Source: Candidatus Kaelpia aquatica (lineage in GTDB: Bacteria; Omnitrophota; Gorgyraeia; Kaelpiales; Kaelpiaceae). Taken from it: DNA of 59,870 nucleotides. A program made the position numbers and the translations under genes. Position 1 is the stretch's first letter, and every line of letters starts with the position of its first letter. Below the pieces are notes generated by a model that was not told where the DNA came from, searched no databases, and saw only the letters and a list, made by a program, of their open reading frames with translations. Below are positions 44,569 through 53,237 of this stretch, in pieces. The stretch is taken from NCBI GenBank assembly GCA_030765335.1, contig JAVCCU010000019.1, positions 1 through 59,870 on the forward strand. The letters are read 5' to 3'.

Positions 44569-45189
44569 TTATTTAATATTAAACCTCTTCTTTACCTCTG
44601 CTGTAAAGAAAGGGGGTCCTTCTCTTAAAATCTTCACAGGATTTTGAGTTAAATCAAGCACTAAAGATGCTACGCATAAAGTAGAGCAGCCGCCATCTAT
44701 TATCAAGTCGACTCTACCCCAAAGATAGTCAATAGCCTCCTGGGCATTTTTGGCAGGAACACCATCTGAGATATTAGCACTGGCTAAATAGATAGGTTTT
44801 TTAAAAAGAGTTATTGCATCCTGAGTAATCTTATTCATAGGAACTCTAAACCCTAACTTACCCCTATCTTCTGTCTCTACTACAAATGTAATCGGACCGG
44901 GCAATAGATCCTCAATAAGATTGGCCTTGTTGAGAGAATCTTTACTGAGCCTATAATTTTTAAGCCAACTAAAATCGGGAATGGATATGCTGTAAGGTTT
45001 ATCTTGGCGTTCTTTTTTTATAACCTCTATTCTATCCATTGCTGCTTTAGACTCGGTATCAAAACCTATCCCATAGACTGTCTCTGTAGGCAAAACAACC
45101 AGACCACCCCTAGAAAGAACTCTTACTACCTTCTCTAGTTTCTCCTCTTCAGGGTCAAGTACGCTAAGTTTTAGATATTCGGTGTTCAT
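44569..45189 (-). CDS. tsaC: Threonylcarbamoyl-AMP synthase (Sua5/YwlC/TsaC)
   Basis: 206 residues with GGLVVLPTETVYGIGFD, IKKERQDKPYSISI, LLPGPITFVV, GFRVPMN and SANISDGVPA. This is the YrdC domain without the C-terminal Sua5 extension. It forms the threonylcarbamoyl adenylate needed for t6A37 in tRNA. Overlaps purE by 4 bases. Confidence 0.95.
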   Translation of the reverse strand: MNTEYLKLSVLDPEEEKLEKVVRVLSRGGLVVLPTETVYGIGFDTESKAAMDRIEVIKKERQDKPYSISIPDFSWLKNYRLSKDSLNKANLIEDLLPGPITFVVETEDRGKLGFRVPMNKITQDAITLFKKPIYLASANISDGVPAKNAQEAIDYLWGRVDLIIDGGCSTLCVASLVLDLTQNPVKILREGPPFFTAEVKKRFNIK

Positions 45190-45689
45190 TTAAACATGGC
45201 GGATATTTTTTCATCTTTAGCTAAAACCTGTTTTCTTAGATTCTCTTTATATTTTAACAGCTTCTTTCTTAAACTCTCACTATTTAACGCTATTACTTGG
45301 AGAGCAAATATAACTCCATTCTTAACTCCTGTCTCACCTATACTCATAGTTCCAACCGGTATACCCGAAGGCATCTGCAATATCGAAGCCAGAGAATCAA
45401 CACCTTTTAAAGCCTTAGAAGGAATAGGAACTCCTACTACCGGAAGAGTTGTAAAAGACGCAATTACTCCAGGTAGATGTGCCGCCATACCAGCACAGGC
45501 TATTATGACTTTTATACCCCGCTTGGAAGCACCACGGGCAAACTTCCTTACATCATCGGGACAGCGATGGGCTGATAATATTCTGACTTCATGATCAACC
45601 TTAAAACTCTTTAAAGCCTCTAAGCCGCCTTTGATCATAGGCAGATCTGAATCACTTCCCAAAACTATACTTATCAAAGCTTTTCCCAT
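45186..45689 (-). CDS. purE: N5-carboxyaminoimidazole ribonucleotide mutase
   Basis: 167 residues: VLGSDSDLPMIKGG, VRILSAHRCPDDV, IACAGMAAHLPGVIA, PVVGVPIPSKAL. Class I PurE, which normally works with PurK; purK is not in the window. Purine biosynthesis step 6. GGAGG ribosome site, one base after purD. Confidence 0.96.
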   Translation of the reverse strand: MGKALISIVLGSDSDLPMIKGGLEALKSFKVDHEVRILSAHRCPDDVRKFARGASKRGIKVIIACAGMAAHLPGVIASFTTLPVVGVPIPSKALKGVDSLASILQMPSGIPVGTMSIGETGVKNGVIFALQVIALNSESLRKKLLKYKENLRKQVLAKDEKISAMFK

Positions 45690-45690
45690 T

Positions 45691-46980
45691 TTAAACCTCC
45701 TCTTTTAAAGCTTTATCTGAAATATCTCCTCTGTAATAGATATTTTCAAAGCTTATTAGCTCCGCTGCTCTATAGGCTCTCTCTTTTGCTTCTCTAATAT
45801 TATCACCTAAAGCAGTAACATTTAAAACTCGGCCTCCAGCTGTAAAATATTTTATTCCTCCAAAATCCTCTTTTTTAACTGTGCCGGCATGAAATACGAA
45901 AACATCATTTATGGCAGCCGCATCTTCTAACCCTGATATCTCTTTATTTTTTTCATAACTGCTTGGATAACCACTTGATGCAAGAACAACACTGACAGAC
46001 GACTTACCTTTCCATTTCATATTGAACCCGCTAAGCCTACCATCTATAGATGCCTCTAATAGATCGACTATATCAACATCCATTCTAGGTAATATAGCCT
46101 GCGTCTCAGGATCGCCAAACCTAACATTAAATTCTAAAACATAGGGCTTACCATCCACTATCATAATCCCGGCATACAAGACCCCTTTAAAAGGAGTGCC
46201 TCTTCTTTTCATTCCAAGAATAGTCGGCCTTAAAACATCGCTTATAATCTTATCGAAAATCTCACCTTCTGCAATAGGCGCAGGCGAATATGCTCCCATG
46301 CCGCCTGTATTAGGACCTCTATCTCCCTCATAAACCTGCTTATGATCCTGAGATGATGCAAGAGGAACAATATTATCTCCATCCGATATTGCAATAATAG
46401 AAGCCTCTTCTCCGAAAAGACATTCTTCAATTATAATAGTATCGCCTGCGGTATCAAAAATCTTCTGATCCATTATTTTAGCTAACGCATCCTCTGCCTC
46501 AGCCAAGCTTTCAACCACAAAGACACCTTTACCTCCGCAGAGACCATCCGCTTTAATGACCTTTGGAAATTGCTGTTCTTTTAAATATTCTCTGGCTTGA
46601 TTATAATCATTGAAAACTTTAAAATCTGCTGTTGGTATTTTCTCTTCTTGCATAAACTCTTTTGCGAAGACCTTACTGCCTTCAAGCCTGGAAGCATCCT
46701 TAGATGGGCCAAAGACCCTTAAGCCGTTCTCGCGAAAAAGATCGACAATACCTGCGGTAAGCGGATCTTCGGGCCCGACAATAGTTAAATCTATGCTCTC
46801 TCTCTTTACAAATTCGACAATACCATGTAAATCTTTGTTATCAATATCTACAATCTGAGCTAAATCCGAAATACCGCCATTGCCTGGAGAGGCATATATA
46901 TCTTTGACTCGCTTTGACTGACTTAATTTCCAGACTAAAGCATGCTCACGGCCGCCGGAGCCTATAACTAAAACTCTCAT
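45691..46980 (-). CDS. purD: Phosphoribosylamine-glycine ligase
   Basis: 429 residues of normal length: MRVLVIGSGGREHALVWKL, ASPGNGGI, VGPEDPLTAGIVD, ATP-grasp core (PKVIKADGLCGGKGVFV, GVLYAGIMI, EFNVRFGDPETQ). Adds glycine to phosphoribosylamine. Start overlaps purM stop by 4 bases. Confidence 0.97.
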   Translation of the reverse strand: MRVLVIGSGGREHALVWKLSQSKRVKDIYASPGNGGISDLAQIVDIDNKDLHGIVEFVKRESIDLTIVGPEDPLTAGIVDLFRENGLRVFGPSKDASRLEGSKVFAKEFMQEEKIPTADFKVFNDYNQAREYLKEQQFPKVIKADGLCGGKGVFVVESLAEAEDALAKIMDQKIFDTAGDTIIIEECLFGEEASIIAISDGDNIVPLASSQDHKQVYEGDRGPNTGGMGAYSPAPIAEGEIFDKIISDVLRPTILGMKRRGTPFKGVLYAGIMIVDGKPYVLEFNVRFGDPETQAILPRMDVDIVDLLEASIDGRLSGFNMKWKGKSSVSVVLASSGYPSSYEKNKEISGLEDAAAINDVFVFHAGTVKKEDFGGIKYFTAGGRVLNVTALGDNIREAKERAYRAAELISFENIYYRGDISDKALKEEV

Positions 46981-47978
46981 ATGATCTTTACTTCTCCGTT
47001 ACCTCTCTCTACTCTTCCAATAAGATAACACTTTTTGCCTAAACTTTTAAAGATATTGCTCATGCTCTTATACTCTTTTTCAGATAGAACAAGTACAAAT
47101 CCTATGCCCATATTAAAAGTCCTGTACATCTTCTTGTCTTCAATCTTCGCTCGTCTCTGTATCTCTTTAAATACCTTGCTTATTTTCCAGCTGCCTTTAT
47201 CTATAACGGCATCTACATTTTTAGGCAAGATCCTTTCAATATTGTCATAGAATCCACCCCCCGTTATATGCGACATACCTTTAATATCTAAACCCTTGTC
47301 AAAAAGAGTCAAAATATCTTTAACGTAAATGCGGGTTGGCTTTAAAACATAACTATGCCAGTATTCTTTAACCTCTCTTATACTAAAAAGCTTTCTGATT
47401 AAAGAGTAGCCGTTACTATGAGGTCCTGAGGAAGGAAGCCCTATTAAAAGATCTCCGCTCTTAATCTTGTCTCCTTTGATAACTCTATCCTTATCGATAA
47501 TTCCTACCGAAAAACCAGCCAGATCAAACTCATCCTTTTTGTAAAATCCAGGCAGCTCTGCAGTCTCACCGCCAACAAGGCTCATATTAGAATCTTTACA
47601 ACCTTTTGCTATCCCTTTAATTAATTTTTTACCAACCTCAACATCGAGCTTTGAAGTTGCAAAATAATCCAAAAAGAACAGAGGTATCGCCCCGGTTGTT
47701 ATAATATCATTGACGTTCATAGCAACAAGGTCATATCCTGCAACCTCTAATCTCCCGGTTGCGATACAGAGTTTTATCTTCGTGCCCACTCCATCTGTTG
47801 AAGAGACCAAGACAGGATGTTTATATTTTTTAAACTCTTTAATACTGTAAAGCGCTGCAAAAGGACCAATGTCATCTAAGACACGCTTAGATTTTGTAGA
47901 GTTAACAATTGGTTTTATTTTTTTTACAAAAAGATTTGCCTTGTCAATATCGACACCGGATTTCTTATAATCCATCAT
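46977..47978 (-). CDS. purM: Phosphoribosylformylglycinamidine cyclo-ligase
   Basis: 333 residues: YKKSGVDIDKANLFVKKI, VLVSSTDGVGTKIKL, MNVNDIITTGAIPLFFLDYF, GGETAELPGFY, SHITGGGFYDNIERILP. AIR synthetase of purine synthesis. First gene of the operon purM-purD-purE-tsaC-PTP-rpiB-glyA-dCMP deaminase-nrdR; AGGAG before the ATG. A TAATAT sits about 28 bases upstream but no clear -35 was seen. Confidence 0.97.
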   Translation of the reverse strand: MMDYKKSGVDIDKANLFVKKIKPIVNSTKSKRVLDDIGPFAALYSIKEFKKYKHPVLVSSTDGVGTKIKLCIATGRLEVAGYDLVAMNVNDIITTGAIPLFFLDYFATSKLDVEVGKKLIKGIAKGCKDSNMSLVGGETAELPGFYKKDEFDLAGFSVGIIDKDRVIKGDKIKSGDLLIGLPSSGPHSNGYSLIRKLFSIREVKEYWHSYVLKPTRIYVKDILTLFDKGLDIKGMSHITGGGFYDNIERILPKNVDAVIDKGSWKISKVFKEIQRRAKIEDKKMYRTFNMGIGFVLVLSEKEYKSMSNIFKSLGKKCYLIGRVERGNGEVKII

Positions 47979-48142
47979 ATTAGACTCCTCTGTTTAAAAA
48001 TATTATCCCTTAAAAACAATGCTCTATTCTGATAAACCTTTTAAAATCAAGAGATGGGCTCTTCTTAATCGCAAAGCTTTAGAAGAATTTTATAACAGAA
48101 TATCATCCCCTCTTCAAGAGTAAAAACTATATATTAAACAAT

Positions 48143-48181
48143 AAAAAAACAGCCTATATGCTAGATCGATTCTATGACTGT
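48143..48181 (-). terminator. Intrinsic terminator after purB
   Basis: Minus strand ACAGTC...GGCTGT outer stem with an inner TAGA/TCTA stem, followed by seven T residues. It lies 36 bases after the purB stop and separates purB from the purM operon. Confidence 0.55.
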
Positions 48182-48216
48182 TAAAATACATTTTCTAAAG
48201 CCCCGGCTTTCTATTG

Positions 48217-49515
48217 CTAGATCCCAAAACGCTTAAAAACATTATCTGTATAACTAAGGTAGGAACTGAGATCAAAAGTTTTTTCAATCTCTTTTTCATT
48301 GAGAAACTTCTTAATCTTTAAATCTTTAACGACCAGATCTTTAAAATCAATCTTCTCTCGATATGATTTTAAAGCCGGCTCCTGTATCAAATCATAAGCC
48401 TCTGAACGCGACAACCCTTTATCTATAAGCATAACCATCAATCTGCCAGATGCAAAGAGTCCTTTCTTCAGCCAAATGTTTTCTTTGATTGCTTCTTTAT
48501 TAACATCTAAACCTTTAACAATTTTAATCATAATATGGAACATATAATCCAAAAGGATAAAGGCATCTGGCAACATAACACGCTCAACTGATGAATGAGA
48601 TATATCCCGCTCATGCCAGAGAGTTATATTCTCCATGACTGGAGCAAGGTAGCCTCTAAAGATTCTGGCCAAACCAGATACCCTTTCACAGAGAATAGGG
48701 TTTCTCTTATGAGGCATGGCAGAAGATCCTTTCTGTTTCTTACCAAACGGCTCTAAGACCTCGTTCACCTCTGTTCTCTGTAAATGTCTTATCTCTGTTG
48801 TAAATCTCTCAAGCGATGCGGCTATTAAAGCAAATACTGCAAAGAGGCTGGCAAGTCTATCCCTAGGTATCACTTGAGTAGAGATAGGCTCTTCTTTCAT
48901 CTTAAGCTTCTTTGCAACTGCTTTTTCAACATCGGGAGGCATGCTGACATAAGTACCTACTGCACCAGATATTGCAATGAATGCCAAATCCTCTTTGGCT
49001 TTCTTAAGGCGCTCTTGGTTCCTTAAGCCTTCTGAATAAAAGTTTAAAAACTTCAGACCCAATGTAGTCGGCTCTGCATGTATACCATGGCTCCTGCCTA
49101 TTGCAGGCAGATTCTTGTATTTCTTAACCAGAGATTTTAATGCTTTTAAATACTCGGCTAAATCTTTTTCTAGAATCTTGATCCCATCTCTAAGCTGAAG
49201 TGATAGAGCTGTATCTAGAACATCTGATGAAGTAAGTCCTTTATGAATATACTGAGCATCTTTGCCGATGTTCTCTTCTAAATTTTTAAGAAATGCAATT
49301 AGATCATGGTTTGTAGCTCTCTCTATTTCTTCTATTCTCTTAACGTCAAAAGAGGCTCTCTTTTTAACTGCCAGCAATCTCTTTTTGCTTAAAGGAATTC
49401 TCTTCTTCTCTTGAAGGACTTCAAGAACCGCAAGCTCAACATCAAGCATATATTGAAACCTGGACTCCAGTAACCAAATCTTCTTCATCGCAGGTAAGCT
49501 ATATCTATCTATCAT
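48217..49515 (-). CDS. purB: Adenylosuccinate lyase
   Basis: 432 residues: MIDRYSLPAMKKIW start, HKGLTSSDVLDTAL, GRSHGIHAEPTTLG, and the fumarase-superfamily signature GSSAMPHKRNPI. Catalyses two beta-eliminations in purine synthesis. It lacks a Shine-Dalgarno sequence and its ATG lies 6 bases after a -10 hexamer, so it is probably a single-gene leaderless transcript bounded by the terminators at 49587 (upstream gene) and 48143. Confidence 0.97.
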   Translation of the reverse strand: MIDRYSLPAMKKIWLLESRFQYMLDVELAVLEVLQEKKRIPLSKKRLLAVKKRASFDVKRIEEIERATNHDLIAFLKNLEENIGKDAQYIHKGLTSSDVLDTALSLQLRDGIKILEKDLAEYLKALKSLVKKYKNLPAIGRSHGIHAEPTTLGLKFLNFYSEGLRNQERLKKAKEDLAFIAISGAVGTYVSMPPDVEKAVAKKLKMKEEPISTQVIPRDRLASLFAVFALIAASLERFTTEIRHLQRTEVNEVLEPFGKKQKGSSAMPHKRNPILCERVSGLARIFRGYLAPVMENITLWHERDISHSSVERVMLPDAFILLDYMFHIMIKIVKGLDVNKEAIKENIWLKKGLFASGRLMVMLIDKGLSRSEAYDLIQEPALKSYREKIDFKDLVVKDLKIKKFLNEKEIEKTFDLSSYLSYTDNVFKRFGI

Positions 49516-49521
49516 GAGAAA

Positions 49522-49550
49522 ATTCTTACATAATAAGAATAATTTGTCAA
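49522..49550 (-). promoter_or_regulatory. Probable leaderless promoter of purB
   Basis: Minus strand TTGACA (49550-49545, perfect -35), 17 bases, AAGAAT (49527-49522), TTTCTC, ATG at 49515. No purine-rich ribosome site before the ATG. Confidence 0.6.
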
Positions 49551-49586
49551 CGCTGGAAAGGTCAATAGAGGCTGATTTAGGTGGAC

Positions 49587-49623
49587 AAAAAAAAGACCCC
49601 CTCTATCAAATGATAAAGGGGGT
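49587..49623 (-). terminator. Strong intrinsic terminator after the ferredoxin gene
   Basis: Minus strand ACCCCCTTTATCA / TGATAGAGGGGGT around a TT loop, then C and eight T residues, 15 bases after the ferredoxin stop. Confidence 0.92.
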
Positions 49624-49637
49624 TTGATTACTATATC

Positions 49638-49823
49638 TTATTCCACGCTTATTGAATCGACCGGACAGTCTTCTACCATCTTCTTGGCGCTATCTTCCTG
49701 CCCCTCAACAACTACCTCAGCTACAGGTACAGCCTTATCATCATCCATCTGGAATACTTCTGGAGCCATGTTCACACAGAGACCACAGCCTATACAGGTA
49801 TCAGCATCAACTTTTACTATCAT
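49638..49823 (-). CDS. Ferredoxin with one [4Fe-4S] cluster
   Basis: 61 residues: MIVKVDADTCIGCGLCVNMAPEVF and CPVDSISVE, giving the C-x2-C-x2-C...CP ligand set of the Thermotoga/Desulfovibrio-type monocluster ferredoxins. Likely electron acceptor of the pyruvate:ferredoxin oxidoreductase encoded upstream. GGAGGTAGGAG before the ATG and a strong terminator after the stop suggest high expression. Confidence 0.94.
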   Translation of the reverse strand: MIVKVDADTCIGCGLCVNMAPEVFQMDDDKAVPVAEVVVEGQEDSAKKMVEDCPVDSISVE

Positions 49824-49857
49824 CTCCTACCTCCTTTAACAAATTTCCTAATTTTCA

Positions 49858-50124
49858 TTAATCCCATTTTATACCATTCTTCTTAAAAAATGCAATATCC
49901 TCTCTAGTGATTTTAGATTTACCTCTTCTTTTTGGCCTGTTTTTTTTAAAAGAACCGGGATCGTCTTTATCAACAATATGCATCTGAAGTGAAATATCGC
50001 TATCTAAGTTCCACTCTTTTAATTTCTTCCTAAAACCTTGAAACTCTTTAGACCTGACCAGCATTTTACTTAATGCCTCTTTAAGCTTCTTTACCTCTAC
50101 ATCAAAATCTTCTTCCCAAACCAC
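49858..50124 (-). CDS. Hypothetical small basic protein
   Basis: 88 residues from a GTG at 50124, chosen because GGAGGTG lies 6 bases upstream (an ATG at 50151 is in frame but precedes that ribosome site). Charged, helical (WEEDFDVEVKKLKEALSKML), with a basic middle (KKNRPKRRGKSKITRED). I do not recognise the family. Between the POR operon and ferredoxin, so possibly co-transcribed with the latter. Confidence 0.6.
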   Translation of the reverse strand: MVWEEDFDVEVKKLKEALSKMLVRSKEFQGFRKKLKEWNLDSDISLQMHIVDKDDPGSFKKNRPKRRGKSKITREDIAFFKKNGIKWD

Positions 50125-50188
50125 AGAACACCTCCATGTATTTCGACCCACTAAATAGTTTTTACCAAATCAAGTTTAGGCAGTTGTC

Positions 50189-50224
50189 TTTAGATAGATC
50201 TATTTGTCTCTGTTTCTATCTAAA
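50189..50224. repeat. Inverted repeat between porB and the small hypothetical gene
   Basis: TTTAGATAG (50189-50197) pairs with CTATCTAAA (50216-50224) across an 18-base loop. No T-run follows on either strand, so it does not look like an intrinsic terminator; an RNA hairpin or operator is possible. Confidence 0.35.
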
Positions 50225-50304
50225 AACAGTTTTCCAATTAAAGCAGTGATAGATATGTAATCTTTTTTCACCTGAAATTAAGGTAAAATCCTCTATCATC
50301 CTTA

Positions 50305-51189
50305 TTACTTAATCAAGCTATATCTCTCTATATTCTCCTGAACAATCTTATTAAGAAATTCTACAGCCTCTTTAATCTCAGGACTATCTTTCATAAGGTG
50401 CTTAAACCTGCCTTGAACCTTTAGAAACTCGCTTATAGGTTTTAACTCCTTAAACTGCATCACTTTTGAGATCTTAATGCCCTCATACTCTACAACTGGA
50501 AATAGTCCTGTCTCAACAGCTAGCTTTGCTATTTTTATTGTAGCTGAAGGATCGTGCTTCCAGCCTAAAGGACAAGGAACAAAAATATGAAGAAATTTAG
50601 GTCCTTTTATAGATATAGCTTTTTTAACCTTTCTTTCAATATCTTTAGGATATCCAACAGAGGCAGTGGCCGAATAAGGAATATCATGAGCAGCACAGAT
50701 TGCAGCCATATTCTTCTTGGGCTTAGAGTTACCTAAGGATAGCTTGCCCACGGGAGAAGTTGTCGTGCTGGCATATGTAGGCGTCATTCCGCTTCTCTGA
50801 ATACCTGTATTCATATAGGCTTCATTGTCATACATAACATATAGAATATCATGACCTCTCTCAAGCATTCCAGAAAGAGACTGTAGGCCTATATCCGCTG
50901 TACCGCCATCACCGCCCTGAGATACAACATTTACTCCATCTTTTATGCCTAAAGCCTTTAAGCCAATCTCAACTCCTGATGCAACTGCAGAAGCATTTTC
51001 AAAAAGAGAGTGTATAAAAGGAACTTTCCACGCTGTCTGAGGAAAACCGGTCGAAAAAACTTCAAGACATCCGGTTGCATTAGTAATGATTGTATCTCTT
51101 CCAGCCGTATTAAGCACTATTCTGGCTGCTAATGACTGGCCGCAACCAGCACAAGCAGTATGTCCAGCAACAAATAGATCTTCCTGCAT
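50305..51189 (-). CDS. porB: Pyruvate:ferredoxin oxidoreductase beta subunit
   Basis: 294 residues: HTACAGCGQSLAARI and NATGCLEV (Fe-S cysteines), TPP-binding SQGGDGGTADIGLQ...DNEAYMNTGIQRS, and a later Cys in FVPCPLGWKHDP. With the alpha, delta and gamma subunits it oxidises pyruvate and CoA to acetyl-CoA and CO2, reducing ferredoxin (or the reverse). Last gene of the por set. Confidence 0.94.
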   Translation of the reverse strand: MQEDLFVAGHTACAGCGQSLAARIVLNTAGRDTIITNATGCLEVFSTGFPQTAWKVPFIHSLFENASAVASGVEIGLKALGIKDGVNVVSQGGDGGTADIGLQSLSGMLERGHDILYVMYDNEAYMNTGIQRSGMTPTYASTTTSPVGKLSLGNSKPKKNMAAICAAHDIPYSATASVGYPKDIERKVKKAISIKGPKFLHIFVPCPLGWKHDPSATIKIAKLAVETGLFPVVEYEGIKISKVMQFKELKPISEFLKVQGRFKHLMKDSPEIKEAVEFLNKIVQENIERYSLIK

Positions 51190-51199
51190 CGGTACCTCC

Positions 51200-52387
51200 T
51201 TAACTAACCATTATAGCTGATTCTTCTTTATACCATTTATTTAAGTCGATAAAGTTAACGCCTTGAGGATCTTTATCCATTAGATTAAATATTTCAACTA
51301 TTGTCTTAGGTTTTATATCGCGCCCGCCCAATCCTGCAATAAAACCACTGATAGGCTGAGTCTGCTTCTTTGACTGCATTAAAGCAGCGATCTCTAAATG
51401 AAGCGGGCCAGCCGACCCTAAAGATATAGCCTTATCTATAACTCCTATCTTCTTAATACCTTTAAGAGCCTCATAAATCTTACTAGCAGGAAAAGGCCTG
51501 TAGGATACGATTTTGAGCAAACCGACTTTCTCGCCTTTCTCCCGCAATCCATCTACCACATCTTTGATAGTCCCGCATATAGAACCCATTGCCACTACGA
51601 CTTTGTCTGCATCTTCCAATTTATACTCTTCTGTTAAAAAGGATGACTTTCTGCCAAATATTTTCTCAAACTCTATCTCTTCTTTCTCAATAATCGGCAA
51701 GGATTCATCCATAGTCTTCTGTATAGCATAGCGAGTCTCCATATATACATCTGGAGCACCCAAGAGACCCATAGTAAGAGGCTCTTTGGTATCTAACTTA
51801 TATGCAGGATTATAAGGAGGCAGATATGCATCAACCTGATCCTGGTCGGCTAAATCCAAAACCTCATAACCATGGGAGAGTATAAAACCATCCATGCAAA
51901 CCATTACGGGAAGCATAATATCTTTGTTTTCTGCTATTTTATAAGCCAGGAAATGTAAATCCTGTACCTCTTGATTGTTCTCTGCATAGAACTGCATCCA
52001 GCCTGCATCTCTAATTGCCATAGAATCTTGGTGGTCATTCCAAATATTAATAGGAGCAGACAGCGCTCTATTCACACAAGTCAAAACAACCGGCAACCTC
52101 ATCCCAGCAATATTAAACAATACCTCGCTCATAAGTATCAAGCCTTGAGAGCTTGTTGCTGTATACGACCTAGCACCGGTAGCTGTAGAGCCCAGAACGA
52201 CAGAAGCAGCAGAGTGCTCTGATTCAACATTTACATATTCTGACCCTAATGCACCGTCAGCAACCATCTCAGAAAGCCTCTCTACAATATGCGTCTGCGG
52301 TGTTATCGGATATGCACAGACAACCTTTGGCTTTATCATTTTTATAGCTTCGGCTACAGCATGGGAGCCTTCCATGAATACTTTCAT
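51200..52387 (-). CDS. porA: Pyruvate:ferredoxin oxidoreductase alpha subunit
   Basis: 395 residues: MEGSHAVAEAIKMIKPKVV, AYPITPQTHIVERLSEM, ESEHSAASVVLGSTATGARS, TATSSQGLILMSE (pyrimidine-binding region), and VVAMGSICGTIKDVVDGLREKG in domain II. Contains the pyruvate-contacting core of POR. Overlaps porD by 4 bases. Confidence 0.94.
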   Translation of the reverse strand: MKVFMEGSHAVAEAIKMIKPKVVCAYPITPQTHIVERLSEMVADGALGSEYVNVESEHSAASVVLGSTATGARSYTATSSQGLILMSEVLFNIAGMRLPVVLTCVNRALSAPINIWNDHQDSMAIRDAGWMQFYAENNQEVQDLHFLAYKIAENKDIMLPVMVCMDGFILSHGYEVLDLADQDQVDAYLPPYNPAYKLDTKEPLTMGLLGAPDVYMETRYAIQKTMDESLPIIEKEEIEFEKIFGRKSSFLTEEYKLEDADKVVVAMGSICGTIKDVVDGLREKGEKVGLLKIVSYRPFPASKIYEALKGIKKIGVIDKAISLGSAGPLHLEIAALMQSKKQTQPISGFIAGLGGRDIKPKTIVEIFNLMDKDPQGVNFIDLNKWYKEESAIMVS

Positions 52388-52644
52388 CGTTCATCCTCCT
52401 CAACCATCTCTATATCCTTTTTGGGACAGATAACTGCACAGAGTCCGCAACCTTTACAGTAATCAAGGTCTGATTCAAATTTATTTTTATCTACACCTTT
52501 AATGCAGCCTTCTGGACAGATATCAATACACATGCTACACCCTATGCAATCCTTTTGCAGAAACTTTGGCTTCTTCTTCATCCGCCAAGAACCAGTTTTG
52601 TTTGCCAAACTTGTAGCCGGCTTCGATATAATAGGAACAAACAT
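52384..52644 (-). CDS. porD: Pyruvate:ferredoxin oxidoreductase delta (2x[4Fe-4S]) subunit
   Basis: 86 residues: N-terminal tail with SKPATSLANKTGSWRMKKP-like sequence typical of PorD, then two clusters CIGCSMCIDICPEGC and CKGCGLCAVICPKKD. Carries electrons from the TPP/Fe-S core to external ferredoxin. GGAGG ribosome site, 10 bases after porG. Confidence 0.94.
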   Translation of the reverse strand: MFVPIISKPATSLANKTGSWRMKKKPKFLQKDCIGCSMCIDICPEGCIKGVDKNKFESDLDYCKGCGLCAVICPKKDIEMVEEDER

Positions 52645-52654
52645 TTAATCCTCC

Positions 52655-53194
52655 TTATGTTTTTAATGCTAAAGCAAAATCATAGCCTCTCTGAGCAGCC
52701 TCTGCATTTTTCTGGCCAACCTCACCTTTAAAGCGCTCAGATACGGCATTCTTTATATTCTCTATATTTAATTCTCCGCTTAATGCCGCATAGGCTCCCA
52801 AAATCGCAGTATTACCAAGGGGCTTACCTGTTGCCTCTAAAGCAATGTCATTAGCTGGGATTGAAAATATTTTAAGGTTTCTATCTGAGCTGTACTCTTT
52901 TTCTGAATTGATTATTACAAGCCCTAGCTCTTTTACGCTGGCAAAAACATCCTGACTGCTTATAAGTGTAGCATCTATAACAAGCGCAAAGTCAGGCTCA
53001 TAGACTCTAGAGCGTACCCTTATAGGCTTCTCATCTACTCGTATAAAAGCATTCATAGGTGCACCCATTCTAGCCGCACCAAAATGAGGAAAAGCATAAG
53101 CAAACTTCTGTTGTTTAAAATAGGCACTGCCCAGAATAACCACTGTTGTGATAGCACCCTGGCCTGCTCTGGCATATACCGTCACTTCTTTCAT
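52655..53194 (-). CDS. porG: Pyruvate:ferredoxin oxidoreductase gamma subunit
   Basis: 179 residues: VYARAGQGAITTVVILGSAYF, AFPHFGAARMGAPMNAFIRV, RVYEPDFALVIDATLI and NTAILGAYAALSGEL. This CoA-contacting subunit opens the por set in the order G-D-A-B, as in four-subunit archaeal/thermophile enzymes. AAGGAGG before the ATG. Confidence 0.94.
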   Translation of the reverse strand: MKEVTVYARAGQGAITTVVILGSAYFKQQKFAYAFPHFGAARMGAPMNAFIRVDEKPIRVRSRVYEPDFALVIDATLISSQDVFASVKELGLVIINSEKEYSSDRNLKIFSIPANDIALEATGKPLGNTAILGAYAALSGELNIENIKNAVSERFKGEVGQKNAEAAQRGYDFALALKT

Positions 53195-53237
53195 CTTTCC
53201 TCCTTATATGAATTATATGGTGCTCTGAGCGCTTCTA

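Noticed and set aside
45196-45594. 132-codon plus-strand ORF inside purE
   Set aside because: Shadow of purE, which is an unambiguous family member on the minus strand.
48019-48123. 34-codon plus-strand ORF upstream of purM (starts MLYSDKPFKIKRWALL)
   Set aside because: Protein-like composition but no ribosome site, no -10 at a suitable distance, no family recognised, and located in a minus-strand promoter/terminator region; not enough to call a gene.
48192-48214. AAAGCC/GGCTTT hairpin right after purB as terminator
   Set aside because: Two-to-four base loop and no T-run; the hairpin at 48143-48181 with seven T residues is the better candidate.
47979-48216. Purine riboswitch before purM
   Set aside because: No aptamer-like three-way junction or conserved loop sequences recognised in the leader.
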